Shown piece by piece: positions 1 to 14,582 of a stretch of 64,000 nucleotides of DNA (position 1 is its first letter; every line of letters starts with the position of its first letter). The DNA comes from Thunnus maccoyii (Eukaryota; Chordata; Actinopteri; Scombriformes; Scombridae): the NCBI RefSeq assembly GCF_910596095.1, contig NC_056544.1, forward strand, positions 7,890,655 through 7,954,654. Direction: 5' to 3'. The notes under the pieces were generated by a model. The model did not search any database, was not told where the DNA came from, and saw nothing but the letters and a program-made list of their open reading frames with translations. Position numbers and translations under genes: made by a program.

Positions 1-493
1 GATGAAAACTGAAAGACCTGTAAAACTACTTTACTAGGGTGTGATGTTGTGTACTAATACAGTAAAAAGTGGGAAAACACACAATTGTAGTAGAGCTGAA
101 CTTCAGGGCAAAATTTGGCATCTAGAAATGACTCAACAGCACCATTGACATCAACATAAAGCTGGATAATACCAGTCCACGAACACTGACTGACCAAACT
201 GGATTATGAAGTAACCACCAGCCATTTTGCTGACAGAGCTGATAAAAGACATAGAAGCTAAATACCAAGTGCACTATGCAAACACAGCCTCTGAGTCAGA
301 TGTGGTGACTCGCTACTTATAGTTCTGATATCAAAGTCAAACTATGACAACACTGTCACACGCAGATGCAAATCACTGGAAAGTTACTGTAATTTAGTCT
401 GAGACTAGACTTTATCCAAGTCCAGAAAACTGTCAGTGATAATGTGTCTCTATTTTCTCATTCATAAGTCAAACCAAAAGCCATCAGACTTAC

Positions 494-2108
494 AAAGATG
501 AGCAGCAGAATGACGTTCCATGGGAACTTCCTCCTACAGAGAGCATGGGATTAGAGCATGTTTTATAAATACTCCTTGTACAAATATTCTTTGTAACACT
601 GAGCAATCAAACTCACCGGGGGCCCTTACAGCAGACCAGCACAAGGTGGGTGATGATATACACAGCACTAAAACAATAAAGTCCAGCGATGAATACATTA
701 ATATTCACATACTCTTCATTTTTGATTCTTATAAAACCACATCACAGAGGGATACTCACTATGATGCCCAGTACACAGCTTGGTTTCGCTGTACGAAAAC
801 TCTGACAGGCTCGCTGTGAGAAACAGAGATACAGTTACAGCACACAGACATGAACAGTATACACACAAACAGGTACACAAAACACACACTCAGTATACTC
901 ACACAAATGTGAACACAGCCACAATGGCTGTGGTGACAAGCAGCTGAGACGCCAGAATCAAATACACCTGAAAAAAACACATGAAGACAAACGGGAGGAC
1001 GTTACACCCCCGAGTCTCTCATCTGAGCAGCTCAGTCCATCCTCAGACGGCACTGGCCCCAGTTTGTCTCCCACACTTAACTATGTATGAAAATCTACCT
1101 TTAATTAATGTATATAAATATACCTAATAATAAAACTTTTGGTTCTGGCTCTGGATTTTAAAAATAGTTGTATCTTGGGAAAACACGTTAAAATCTTTTT
1201 ATTGTGCAGTGAATGTAATATTTATGTATTCAGACAGTTAGAAGAGTCTTTGGGGATTATACCTCCAATACTCTGCCAAGGATTTATCTTCCAGAAAAAA
1301 AACATCTGCATTATGACTTGAATTGTAATGATAATACACGAGAGACAGAAACTGGAGTTAAACCAGCACGGTGTATGTAACAAGTGTGTTTTACCTTCCT
1401 GATGAAGGCGTGCCGAATGCTCATACTGTCCCAACCACTGCCGCTTGCTGCAAACTCGTCACCTGTGTCATCAGTAGAGCAGAAATATGAGGACTTCAAT
1501 ACTAAGTGGTCCCAGTACATTACTTTGTGGAGAGGTTCATGCAAGGGGGAACTGCATACTTCTGGCTGTTGACCACAAAGGGCTACAGTGTACATGTCAT
1601 CACCACCACTTAGTGTGAAGAGGCAACATATGTCCAACTTTTAAAATGCAAACTTTTCAAATTTGAGCTGGTAAATGTTAGTACAAAGTGCAACAACATG
1701 TTCTCCAAACTTTTGTCAAAATCACACTACAAAGGAATCACAGAGTTTTATTTTTAACCTCTAACTATAGTGTCAACATTTGGCCTTTAAGCTCACTAAA
1801 GTCTTACCAGAGCTCAAGACATCTGTTGGTATGGTAGGTGGGATGACGGGGGGCATGGGAGGGTGATTAGGGTAGCCGGCTCGTGGAGGCCCATCGGGGT
1901 GAGGCTGTCCTGGGTACGGTCCGGGAGGATATCCCCCTGGCTGACCCGTGTACAGAGGGGCATTTGGACCACCAGGGGGGTAGGGAGCAGAGGGCTGGCC
2001 TGGCTGAGGACCACTGAAGCCATATGTTGGGGGTGGTGGGTAAGCCTGAGGTGCATACAGTGGGCCGTAGGAGTCATTGTACCCTGGAGGGTAGTCTGAC
2101 CTGGACAT
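494..2108 (-). CDS. tmbim1: tmbim1-like Lifeguard/BAX-inhibitor-1 family membrane protein, 5' part only
   Basis: Six exons are visible: 2108-1808, 1462-1395, 967-903, 813-760, 667-617 and 533-494. All have GT/AG borders and matching phases. The first exon codes for a Pro/Gly/Tyr-rich cytosolic N-terminus beginning MSRSDYPPGYND. The next gives GWDSMSIRHAFIRK, the signature just before the first membrane helix of the TMBIM family. The following exons give YLILASQLLVTTAIVAVF (helix 1), EPVRVFVQRNQAVYWASY, LVLVCCKGPR and RKFPWNVILLLIF. The EPV..FV.RN.AVY segment fits TMBIM1 (Lifeguard 3, RECS1) better than GRINA or FAIM2. Family members sit in Golgi, lysosomal or ER membranes and dampen Fas-induced death and calcium release. 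The start follows a splice acceptor at 2113, so a non-coding first exon lies upstream. The remaining helices and the C-terminus lie beyond the left edge. Paralogue (a or b copy) cannot be told. Confidence 0.9.
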
Positions 2109-2439
2109 GTCGCCTGTGAGCAGGGGGAAGTTGGAGAAAATACAGTTCATGTCTGTTTCACATTTTTATGGACACAAGCCGACAACAGAGACCTACCAAC
2201 AGGGAACAAACAACAAGGTGCTACAACACAAGTATCTGAAAGATAAAGTCTGGATGGAAGCCCGACTGATACATCCACCATGGCCAATTTTAGCTTATCA
2301 GAGATATATTGGTATCAGCATATATGTCGACCTCTGAGCAATATTGTTACATTTACATGGAATGATTTTGTGACTGACTGTGAGGGAGTTGATGAATCTA
2401 CAGAGAATCATCACCAAATTGTTTAGTTCCCCTCAGCTC
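2109..2439. other. intron/upstream region of tmbim1-like gene
   Basis: The splice acceptor that opens the first coding exon lies at about 2113. Its 5' untranslated exon was not located with confidence. I see no other coding segment here. Confidence 0.5.
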
Positions 2440-2930
2440 TACGGAGCGTTTAGGCATCTAGCTAATTGTTTTGGTTTTTACGGCCTGCAACTTTATTGTT
2501 TCAGTTCACTCTCAGCGCTGTCATAGCGTCATTTTTTGCCACAGCAGCAGCTGTTTCCCGAGAAAAAGCTCTAAAAAATAACTGTACACTACCTGCCCAG
2601 AGTCAAACAGCAGACAGTCAAAGTTAGCAACTAGCTGGTGAACATAGTGGATCATAACTTGACTTGACTTGACTATTTCCCCTCAGGAGTTGGTGGAGAT
2701 TAATGGTGGAGAGTGAGTAGCGGACTTAGATTCACCAGGTTACCTGACACACAACTGCAAATGAAAGCTAATGCTGCTCTGTATCTGTTGGATGTGTAAA
2801 TACGAAAGTGTATGCTAACACATAGCCATATCAGCTTCATATGGTGATAATATGTTGATGTCATATTTATGGTTTACAGTCTGTTGCACAACCCCAACAT
2901 GACCAAAAAAGACCACATGACTGCAGCTTT
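2440..2930. repeat. dispersed teleost repeat, copy 1
   Basis: This segment shares a long diverged match with 54044-54340. Both contain the phrases AGCAACTAGCTGGTGA, GGATGTGTAAA, GGTGATAATAT and TTTACAGT in the same order and orientation. It also contains a short TTGAC microrepeat near 2660. It looks like an old non-autonomous element. No coding potential is seen. Confidence 0.75.
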
Positions 2931-3717
2931 AAGAAACAACGAATTGCAGTTGAGAAATGCCAGAAATATGTCTCCATTACACAGTTTGTCCTCCACAGAG
3001 CACAAGTTTATCTTGGAACTGTAAAATGTTGGTCACAATTCTTTAATAACCAAATTTAAGGGATCTTTATTCAACTTTTTTTTTTTTTTTGAGTATGTGT
3101 GTGCAAACTTATTTGCAGTTCACATTTCAACAGATGTCCTACATTGTTGCACTGGCATCCATCTTTGACAGAATCACATTTTCCGTTGAAAGCAATTGAA
3201 CAAATAGGAAAAAAAAAAAAAGAAGTCAGCAGGAGTATCAAATCACAATAACCTAGATTCTACACATACGCGCATACACAAACCGGGCATACTAGCCTTC
3301 AGCTAACATATATAATTCACATGGCAACTGGTTGTATATGCTTTTTAAAAAACTCATAAATATCAATACCAACCCTTGCATCAATCCAGATCAGTTGCGC
3401 TCTCATCTAATCCCTGGATGGATACAATCTCCTGTCATGCTACAGAACATTTTAGAAAAAAACTGTACATATTGTAATGTAGTGTTAACTGTAGATTTTC
3501 TGAAATAAATACATGGAAAATAAAGGTATTTCCAGACAGCGGTATAACAAATCACCAATATGATCTAATACAACCAGAGTTATTAAAATGCACAACCCTA
3601 CTTCAGAAACTAAGAGAGAGCACAGACTGGCTTTAGATCTGTGTATTGGGCTGTTTGGTAAGTGTGTGTGTGTGTGAGCACACACATCTATCCAAAACTT
3701 AGTTTTTCTTTTTTTTG

Positions 3718-3733
3718 TGGGGGGGGGGGGGGG
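3718..3733. repeat. poly-G tract
   Basis: A run of about 16 consecutive G on the plus strand directly follows a T-rich run. It could form a G-quadruplex. A length error in assembly is also possible. Confidence 0.8.
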
Positions 3734-3895
3734 TTATAATCATATTTGATCTTGATTTATACTGTAGGATACATTTGGGGTTGTATCAGGTTAAAGTGAA
3801 CATATGGTTCTACTGAGCGATGTGGTTCACATAAACCACCACAGGCTCAGGACACACCACATGCATCTCAAGGGGAAATTTCTAATAATAAACCA

Positions 3896-3900
3896 CCCAC

Positions 3901-3950
<50 letters not shown>
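3896..3950. repeat. CA dinucleotide microsatellite
   Basis: About 20 uninterrupted CA units are preceded by an imperfect CACCCA stretch. The open frame across it is only a run of Thr-His and is not a gene. Confidence 0.95.
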
Positions 3951-3954
<4 letters not shown>

Positions 3955-5374
3955 CAAATGGCCTATTTTTTCTTCCATGTTCTTGCAATGAGTATTAAAA
4001 GACTTGTGGTAAGTGGACACTTTAAGTGCTTTACTACCTAAATTAAACCTCTTTTACCACCACACTAAAATGACAAACCTTTTGTTTCTCAGTTTTTTCC
4101 TTTTTGCTCAGTTATTTACAAAATGCCAAATGTCCCCTGAGCTCCATCCTCACTGGGACTTTTAGGGGAATACGAACAGTAAAGGAATTCAAGAGCTGGC
4201 TCCACCTCGCGCTGCCATTACATCACACCCCGAGCTCCAAGCAACAGGACAGAAAACACTAAATGGAAAAAGTGCTTCAGAGTATCCGCAGTAAAACAGT
4301 CACAGACTGAGTCACAGAGCGGACAACTTCTTTGTTCATTGAGACAGTTTGTAGATGACAAGGCTTAAGGTGTGTGTGTGTTGTAATGGGAGGGTGTAAC
4401 TCTTCCTTTGGGAAAATGATATCTTGAAACTGTCACAGTGTGTCTGTCACATGGTGGTAGACAGTAGAGACTGCAAGCTGTAGTGAAAGATAAGCTGAAG
4501 CTGGTGGTTTGGTGGAGTCGATTATTACATTTCATTATTACCACTAATACCAAGTCATCATGTGGTTCTGAGTCACTGTTGTGAAGTACGCACCCAGTGA
4601 CAACTCTGTTTGTTTACCTCCATGTATAGCCTCACTCAAACTACAATTCCTCAAATATCTCTTCACCATCACTGGCAGCGAGGCTTTACTGCAGACAAGT
4701 CCAGCTTGTTATGCCAAGTGGGTGGACAAAATAACAGAAATACCTTTCAAGACAACTACAGTAAAAACCGGTTTGGCAAAGCTGATCATTTTTGTTGAGA
4801 ATGTCCAGGGATCTGATTTAACTTTTGTCTGTTATCTCCTTGTGTTCGGCCTTCATCATCATGACTTTTCAGACTCTTCCTTTCCAAATCAGTGTTTACA
4901 ATTTTACGTTTATGATTCAATTAACTTGTTGATTTACTGGGGGCTATTGTGTAAGCAGTTTCTGTTATCATTTCCATCTGAAGTAAAGTTAAAGCCAGCA
5001 TGTGATCATTAGGGACTGTATGAAAATTATTAAGCGGGAGAGGGGGGTCAGAAATGGGGGGAGGGTATTGTAATTTTTTTCTTTTGGCTGAAGATAGAGT
5101 AGATTGACCTCTTCTGGTGGAGGGTGTTGCAATTTTATTCTCAGTCAAGACAAGGGTTTAAAGATAACATTAATAGCCCTAGGGATGGTATTTTTACAAA
5201 GTGAAACATGTGGTCCAGCCCCCATCACCACCCCAATAAGTTTCATACATTTCATACCTTACTAAAGGTCAGCCACTTCACCATAATGTGAATATGGTTT
5301 GTCTCTTCAAAAATAGGTGTTGGTGTTTGTGTAGGGGGTGCTGAATGAATTTGAAGGAATTTGTCCACCACTAA

Positions 5375-5985
5375 ACAAAAGGTTTAACAGGTGTAATTTA
5401 TTAGTGAACAATGAAACAGGTTTTTCTTACTGTAATCATTCCTCCTGTTCATACTGACCATTAGAGGATCCCTTCATAATGCACTTATGATGTAAGTGAT
5501 GAGGGACAAAATCCACAGTCCTCTTTCTGTGCAAAAATGTATTTAAAAGTTTATCTGAAGCTAATATGAAGCTTCAGTCATCCAAATGAGTCAAATCAAG
5601 TAGATATCTTTCAACGTTACAGTCTTTTTAGTGCCAAAGTCCCTCTTTTTGTTACTATATTTCCACCACAGCTCAACAGGGAAACACTGTCCGAGGAAAC
5701 ATAAAGAGGGAATTTGATGCTAAAAAGACTGTAAATGTGTCAGATATCCACTTGATATGACTAACTCAGACTGCTGAAGCGTCAGGTAAGCTTCACATCA
5801 ACTTTTAAATGTATTTTTCCACAAAATGACCGTGTGGATACACGGTGGATTTTGGCCTCCATCACTTACATTGAAAGTGGATTTGAAGGGGATCTTTTAA
5901 CAGCCAGTATGAACAGGAGGAATGATTACATTGAGAAAAACATCTTTCACTGTTCATATGGACACCTGACTGTTGTTTTAAGACA
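5375..5985. mobile_element. long inverted-repeat (hairpin) MITE
   Basis: The left half from about 5375 to 5670 reads as the diverged reverse complement of the right half from about 5690 to 5985. Examples are AATCATTCCTCCTGTTCATACT near 5436 against AGTATGAACAGGAGGAATGA near 5907, and the CAGTCTTTTTAG and AAATCCAC blocks in both arms. The turn lies near 5675. This is a foldback non-autonomous DNA transposon. The 129-residue open frame at 5834-6223 lies partly on this arm and is not a gene. Ends and target duplications are too worn to fix exactly. Confidence 0.8.
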
Positions 5986-6970
5986 CACTAAAAAATTTGT
6001 CAACCTATCCTTTAATATTGGCTACAACTATACTCCCTTTAGGTGTTTTTGGTCTAGAGCCATAACACTATGTATGCTGGCTCACTGTCATGGCTTAGTG
6101 GGAAACTTAAATGGTGTGAAATCATCACTAATATTATTGGTTAACACCTGTGCTTTTTTCAGTATAACAAGTCAAAATGTCTGTGGTGAAAAGGGTGTAA
6201 CTCTTGTGCTGCAGCAGCAATAAATTCAGTAAAATTAGACAAGTCAAAACAATGAGTAACTACACCGAACATAAAAGCGAACAGGATGTTTGTGGTGTCC
6301 TCATCGTTTTGCAAAACAAAAGAACATTTCAACAGTTTCCCATTTCAATATTCAAGTGCAAATAATACTCATCACTTTAACTTGACTGAAAAGTGAAATG
6401 GCTGACACGCTTTTTAAACATGAGGCTGAAAAGTCCAGAGCACACAGACTGCGCCCGCTCCACCCTGCGTTCGCTGAGGAGTAAACCTCAACTTACAAAA
6501 AGCCTTTTCAGGTGAGAGACCTTATACAAACACAGCCAGACTACTATGAATAAGCATCAACACATGCAAGGCCACTTTATCAGACGTTACCATCACACCA
6601 CTGTAGCAACAGATTAAGTTAAATCTAGAAATCATACTTTATAATTAAGATCTATGACGACATAACATCCTAAAATTAGCCAGACTTACCAAGAGAGAGA
6701 TCCCAAGGACAGGAACAATCTGGTTGTTTTAATTCCCACCGAGCAAAATGAGCAAACTGGAAGGCTTTCTGCTGCCAACCACGCCCTCCTTGCTTACCAA
6801 AAACACTCTCTACTAATGTAAAGATTTGATAAATGGATTATTATGAACTTGTACAGCAGCCTGCCTGTCCGGGTGTGTGTTGAGCAGCAGTAGCAGCCAG
6901 ATGTGAGGGAGCAGTGAAGAACATTTCCTGGAACAGTGAATAGAAGGGTGGAGTCCAGAGGAATCTGTAT
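5986..6970. other. non-coding stretch
   Basis: No supported coding exon was found. A GC-richer patch at about 6440-6500 could hold an untranslated first exon of the tmbim1-like gene, since GTAAGT follows it on the minus strand. This could not be confirmed. Confidence 0.35.
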
Positions 6971-6975
6971 CTGTG

Positions 6976-6986
6976 TTTGTGTGTGT

Positions 6987-7018
<32 letters not shown>

Positions 7019-7019
7019 A
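6976..7019. repeat. TG dinucleotide microsatellite
   Basis: About 20 TG units with one GA interruption. On the minus strand it yields spurious Thr-His open frames. Confidence 0.95.
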
Positions 7020-7089
7020 CAAGGCCTGCCAGCTCTAAGAGCTGACTCATTTTTAACATGGCACTCCTCATGTTACTGTATAAAGGTGC

Positions 7090-7265
7090 AGTACAACTAC
7101 TGGCTAGATTTACTCAAGTAATTAAGTACAATAATGAAGCACTTGAGAATTTATATTTACTGAAATCATGTGTTTTACTCAATTCTAGAGTTGAAGTGTA
7201 TTTTTTTACTCCTCTTCATTCATCTGACAGCAGAAATTACTACTTTGCACTAAATATTTTTTCAT
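7090..7265. repeat. degraded MITE of the TACTCAAGTA/AAGTACA family
   Basis: TTTACTCAAGTAATTAAGTACA followed by a TTTTTTACTCC block resembles the copies near 19592 and 39660. This is a very common teleost non-autonomous element. The copy is truncated and diverged. Confidence 0.6.
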
Positions 7266-8317
7266 AAACAATGAAAGCCCATAATATACATTACATTTCT
7301 AGTAAAAGAAACTCCCCAAAACTATGATGTAGTAGAATTAACCGAATCAGCTTTATTAGTGCAATGCTGTTTACACATTAACTTTACATATAAACTGAGA
7401 CATATTTACTCATACGTATCTTAATCAAGCTAAACTGCATGCATTCAGTAATGGATTATTTTTACACTCTGGTTTTTGTTTTTTTACTTAAAGATTCCCT
7501 CCAGACACAAAAATATTCTGCTGGAACAATAATGTTTCTGATTTTTTTTTTTTACACACACACACACACAAAATCTAATTACCATCAAAATCCATAAAAT
7601 GGCATTAAAATGGCATTTACTCCTTTCTCATTAAAAAACTATATAATTGCTATAAATATGCAAAATTCACTTCAGGAGTTTAACTGGTGAACACAAGATG
7701 TCTCCTTGTTCACTGTAAAGTCTATTTTCATTGTTTCTGCACTGCAGGCTTCAAGTTTCCACATCACACTTGTATAAGTTGAATATTGAACCACGATTGG
7801 CTTCTAACTGTTGTGATGTCACAAAACATGCTTGTAGGCCCACTACTTAAAATCTGATTTTTAATGAGCTCAGAGAAACTTTCCTCCTTCAGCAGATGAA
7901 AGTGAAAACAGCCTTCTAGTGTCAAAGTCTGCACATACAGATGTGGCAGAAATTATTGGTACCCTTGCATTTTATCAAAATAATGCACCATTCGCCCTGA
8001 ACAGTGTTGAAATAAAAAGATATTTTATTATCAATGAATATCTATGTTTGGTTTGCAGTTGAACAAAACAAAAAAGTTGTGAAAATAACTTAATTTATGT
8101 TTATTCTACAAAGACATTCAAAAATAGCCTTGAAAAAATTATTGGTACCCTTTAGAAGTTGTAAGAAATTGATTTGTAGCGATAATTTAGGCAGACTATT
8201 ATTAGACTATTATTATTATCACAGCTGTTTTCAATCTTATAATCCTCATGCAGCCAGTTTAAAAAGAGAAAATTACTCACTCCGTTGTTTTGTGCCACTG
8301 TGTGCATCACATTGAAC

Positions 8318-9740
<1,423 letters not shown>

Positions 9741-10049
9741 ATATTTTTGGCCATTTTCACTTGTTTTATTGTATTAAATAATATGTCAAGTTGTAAATCA
9801 AAAGCAGTTTCAGTTATATTCAATGTGAAATAAAGAATGATAGATACCATATACTTCTGTAAGTTTCAATTTAATACAGAGAAAAATTAGTTTTTTTTAA
9901 AAAACAGGTGGAAGGGTACCAATACATCAATAATTTCGGCCACATCTGTACATCATTCTGCACAGTAAAGCTCAAACATTCAACTGAAGGAACAACAAGA
10001 AAAACATATTTTTGAGAGGAGTGGAACTTTAACTAAAAGTAAAAGTACT

Positions 10050-10440
10050 TAACAGATCTGACTATATGAACATCTACCAATATGAACAAAAATCATTTAT
10101 ATTTTAAGAGAAGTTATTTCAATTTCTCTTACATGACACAATCCTCAAATAATATTGCTTTAATCACCATTATGTGCTTTGTCAATTGACATCAGTGTTA
10201 CATCAGTTGAAAACTATACACTAGTCTACTAGAGAGGGTTTGTAATAAACTGACAATGCAACTGCTTTGCTGTGGTCTGTAACACTGGTATACTGTGACA
10301 AAAAGAAACTCTTTGCAGATTATGTCTTACAATCAGCATCTTACAGAGAGATTAAAAACACACACACTCAACCACAGTCATACACATAGTAAACCAGAGT
10401 TGGGTCTTTGTGAATCTGGGAGCTTGACACATTTGCTGTG
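10050..10440. other. 3' flank of the DED caspase gene
   Basis: AT-rich sequence directly downstream, on the minus strand, of the caspase stop codon. It probably contains the 3' untranslated region. No clear AATAAA was seen on the minus strand. No other gene is seen. Confidence 0.4.
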
Positions 10441-10461
10441 TTGCACTTGATCGCAGTAAGC

Positions 10462-13400
10462 TCACACATATTTGAGGACGAGCTTCTTGGTGAGGGTGTA
10501 TTTGGGCTCTGGCATTTGTTTGTGGGTCAGAAACTCTCCTTTGCTGACCTCCCTGTTCACACGTGTCAGAACAGTGAGGATATCATCGTTCGCCGAGCTG
10601 CACAGAAAACATTGGAAACACATTACATATTATGTTGAATTATACGGTACATATAGTTTGTTTTTATAGACATTCTGCCCTCTGATGTATCACATCAAAA
10701 GCACAGAAGATACATTTGAAAACACCAAAAGCAGACCTACAAAAACAGAGATGGGATTATTTTCAATTATGTGTATCTGGAAAAACCTGAAAGATTTTGC
10801 AAAAAGGATGTCACCATCACAAGGTGCAGTTTATAATGGTGTTTTAAGAGTTTATAGTCGGTCTCAAGCTAGTTAACTGAGGCTATTGGAACTGATGGGA
10901 TGTTATGAACTATTTTTAATGCCCGTCCACACAGATATTGTTGTGTGTGTATATGCACAGATTTCTTAAAGATCCCTTCCATGTTTGAGGACATAAAATA
11001 ATAAATAATAATGTGTCTGATGTGGTTTTTACAAACAAAGTTCAATTACTTACTTCTTCTCCCTCATTGCAAAATCTAGACTATGAATATGCAAATTATT
11101 TTCATTCTCAGTGTTTGTGCACTGGAGACTTCAAGTTTTCACATCACATCAAAAAACACATCATCAGCTTTAACTCATAGACGTGCCTCTCACCTTTCTG
11201 CTGATTTATTCAGCTGCCTGCACAGCTCCTGGATGTAGATGGAGCCTGTGGAAGTGTTTCGAAACGACTTGTACTCTGGCACGGTGGCCATGCCCAGCAG
11301 GAAGTCTGCGTCCCAAGGCACCGTCTCGCCAATGACACGACCCGCGTCTTCCTCCAGGCGGATCTGTCTGTCCCCCTCCTCCTCTCTTGGCCTCGGAGGA
11401 CACGGCATCGATCCTCTCTGGTATCCGCTTCCCTGACATGCTTGGATGAAGAACAGTTTGGGCTTCCCTGCCAAGGTGGGGGCTTGTCCGCTCTTGAAGG
11501 GCCGTGTCAGTTCTTGCAGGGACACGTCTTTCGCGTCTGTCCCAAAGACAAGTCCCTTTTCTCCATGGGAAAGTATGCACACCACCTAAATTCAAAAGCA
11601 GCCATTAAAAAAAAAAATTCTGTTTCTAATTATATACATTTTTTTAGATTTGATTCCTCTTAACATGTAGAAAATTCAGCTGGCGTTAAATACAGTTTCA
11701 ATATGTGCCAGCCATCACAGAAACTCAGGTTGACCTTCCTTTTGAAATGACACATTTGACAGGACTATTATTAAAATGTTGATACAGCTCTGAAGGTGTG
11801 AGCCATTGCTTACCAAGGCATCTTCATTCAAAAAATTTCTTTTGCCCAGATTTTTTACTTCTCTTCGCATGGCATCTGCAGTCAAGTCGTTGTGTATCAC
11901 CACCACAAAGCCAAGACGGGTGAACAATGACTGCAGAGCCTCTGTTTGACCGAAAAAGAGAGACAAATTAATAAGTAATAAACAGCACATGCACAAATCA
12001 TATCACATAGCTGCTCAAATACAAGGATACGTACTTGAATCCACTTGAGTTCCTGCTCGATTTTTCAGGTCTGTTCCCGAGAAGTCGTCATTGTTGATGA
12101 TCATACACACACCACGAGGTTTATGAGTCAGAGTGTAGTAGTCTCCCTATGACACAAGCACACCCACATAGACAAATCATGAACATCAATGTCCTGATGA
12201 ATGAATGAATGAAAGAGAGGTATTGGTGATTGTGTGAATGGTTACCTCATCGCAATGATAGGAGGACTCTCTGTTTGCTTCTGCATCAGAGTAAACACGC
12301 CCCCCTTCATCTGAGGAACAGAAACAGTGGAGACTTACATTTCTTGTATGATAGAAATAAAAAACACTTTCAGGTGTCATTATTTTATGGCTGTGTAGTT
12401 AGTGATGTGGTACAGGAGAGAGACTTACCGATGGACTGAGTCTCAGATATAGACAGCATAGCTTGTGTCGACGGAGGGGAGTTGTTGACCCTCTGTGGAA
12501 AGAAAGAAGGAAACAGTCAGTAAACTGGCTTATTGCAGAATAAACCGTACACAAACACACATTTACACACACACCTGGGCGTCCATGCTGACATGAGAGG
12601 GTGATCCAGTTTGACGCTGCTGGTTTACCCCTGCAAAAGGTACAATCATTTGATGAACAGTGATATGACCTGTAAATGTGCATGTGCTTGTGTATGTAAG
12701 TGGGTCTACCGTCTTGGTAGCGCTGTACAGTCAATGCCAGTTGTTGATCCAGCTCCTTCAGCACTGTATTCAGCTCATTGAGATTTGTATTTGACAGTAG
12801 ACCAGCCTTTTCCATTTCAGCAAACACATCCAGCGCGGTCTGTAATTAACAGAGACAACTTGTTTGTCTGTGCGTATAAAGGCTTTGCAGTTGGTCTTGA
12901 ACTAAAGCTAAAGGAGCTAGCGTACAAACACCGCACAGCAAAAAAAGGTCCATGTTCAAGCAGTAGTGCAAATAACACAAATAATTAACCATGATTCAAT
13001 TATAATTTGATACAGAAAGTTTGTGTCTCAAGCTGAAGGCCTCCAAAATGGCCACCAGGGGGTGCTTACATCATCTTGAGTGGCTTATTTTATACAGAAC
13101 TGAAGCTGATCCTTGCCCTCCTTCACTCCTGTGTCTATACTTCAGATCACTTGATATAAGAGAACTATAACCCAGTTATCATTTGGAAATATATAAAGAA
13201 AATATCCTTCAGCTTTACAGCAATAAAATTTTACTAAGAGCACTAGTGACTAAAAGCACTGTATGTACTGTGCTGTATTTTTGCATACTAAACTCTTATG
13301 TTTGTGTGTGATAAAAACATTCTGACTTTACCAATTATGAATCAGGTAAATTCACATTTCAACATGTTGGTGATTCTTTGTTGACTAAAAAAAAACAAAA

Positions 13401-14582
13401 ACAAAACAAGATTTCACTGAAGTTACTGGTAAACGTAACATTGCATTTTGGAAGTGTTATAAGCAGTGGTTGTTATGAACCTTTCACTCAAAAGTAAAAA
13501 AGTCTACATGTTATCATTTGTTATGTAACTGTGGGTGTAGCAAGGTGATTTTCAAGCTGGTGGCGTGGTGTGTGTGTGTGTTCTCACCTCACAAGTCTCT
13601 ATTCTTATTTTAGACAGCTTGTCTGTCAATAGAAACTTCATCTTTCCAAAATTTTCCTTAGTCAAGTCTTCATATATTTTGTACAGCATCACCCTGACAG
13701 AAGAAGAGCAGAGGGGTGGAAAAGAGAAGAAAGGGGAACACAAAAATTAACAGCATTCACAAGACTAACATCTTTGGGATTAAAACTGGCTGCATTTTTA
13801 TCACTGCTTTTACCTGTAATCTGACAGGATGGGATTTGCGTCCGTTTCCTCTGTCCGCCTACTGTCCGTCTCCAGGAGGCCGAGGAGATCAGCTCGCCGG
13901 ATAGTGTTTAGCAGCTGGGAAAGGAAGACATTGTTCTCCAGTAGACCTTTTTCTTCTAGTCTCAAGAACAGCCCTTTGGCATCTTTGATCTGCATGAGGA
14001 AGGCCAAGAAATACAAACATGCATAATGATTTACAAACCTTTGAGATGAGCAACCTTGAAATGAAAAGATGCAGTTGAAGAGAAATGTAGTCAATGAATA
14101 AATGACACACTTTTCCTCCACAGATGGTTTTACTATATTTTGCAATCTCAAAAACTGTAGTTTGAGTCAAATGAGAGGGAGTGCTGAGATATATGAAAGT
14201 CCCAAATATGAAATCAAGTCAAGTTGCTGTACTTTGATACAATGTTATATTTTTTCTACATTTACCTTTTGATGATGTCCCCTTGTTTCAGTTTATTCTT
14301 TAGTTTGTCTTGATTATAAAGGGGAGGGAAATCATTTTTACCATAGAAAAGTATTATTTTGATGATTGTGATTATGTTGAATATCTGTAGGGTAACCCAA
14401 CAAAAACTGATGTAACTTCTCAATGTGACCTTTTTCCTCAGACATGGGGTTGAGACGAGGTATGTGGTGCTCACCCCCTCTAAGCGTTTCCTGTTGACAA
14501 CATCAAGACACAAGAAGCAGAGTTCTGCCACCTCAGAGAGCCCCAGCTCCTCATCTATGTGAGACAGCGTCAACCTATCCAT
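10462..14582 (-). CDS. casp10: initiator caspase with two death-effector domains (caspase-10/8 type)
   Basis: Eleven coding exons join in frame to 490 aa: 14582-14475, 13989-13814, 13693-13588, 12839-12710, 12630-12575, 12492-12429, 12310-12246, 12146-12035, 11941-11814, 11585-11194 and 10597-10462. Residues 1-75 form DED1 (IDEELGLSEVAELCFLC, with the RADL charge motif), and about 93-175 form DED2 (KMKFLLTDKL). The protease part starts near HKPRGVCMIINND. It has the catalytic His in ILSHGEKG and the catalytic Cys in FFIQACQG. DADFLLGMATV opens the small subunit, and the end is YTLTKKLVLKYV. LEED in the linker is a plausible self-cleavage site. It would act at death-receptor complexes through FADD and process effector caspases. 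DED1 and the p20 region look somewhat closer to caspase-10, but caspase-8 cannot be excluded. An untranslated exon ends at 15322 (donor GTAAGT). Confidence 0.9.
13000..13540. other. intron of the DED caspase, no exon seen
   Basis: Part of the largest intron region in the middle of the gene (12840-13587). It includes a GGCCACCAGGGGGTGC block typical of teleost repeats. I see no additional exon. Confidence 0.5.

Larger units (their letters stand above)
2940..5370. other. non-coding stretch with simple repeats
   Basis: No exon of a recognised family is seen on either strand. It holds a T/A homopolymer at about 3078-3090, a poly-G run at 3718-3733 and a CA microsatellite at about 3910-3950. A GGGGGG-rich patch lies near 5038-5065. 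Short open frames here have no family features. Confidence 0.6.

Noticed and set aside
520-819. 99-residue plus-strand open frame
   Set aside because: It runs antisense across tmbim1-like exons and shows no family features.
1863-2099. Plus-strand frame opposite the Pro/Gly-rich exon
   Set aside because: Antisense shadow of the repetitive GC-rich first coding exon of tmbim1.
3804-3998. Frame with a Thr-His run
   Set aside because: Produced by the CA microsatellite.
5834-6223. 129-residue plus-strand open frame
   Set aside because: Largely inside the foldback MITE arm; no start context, domain or splice partner.
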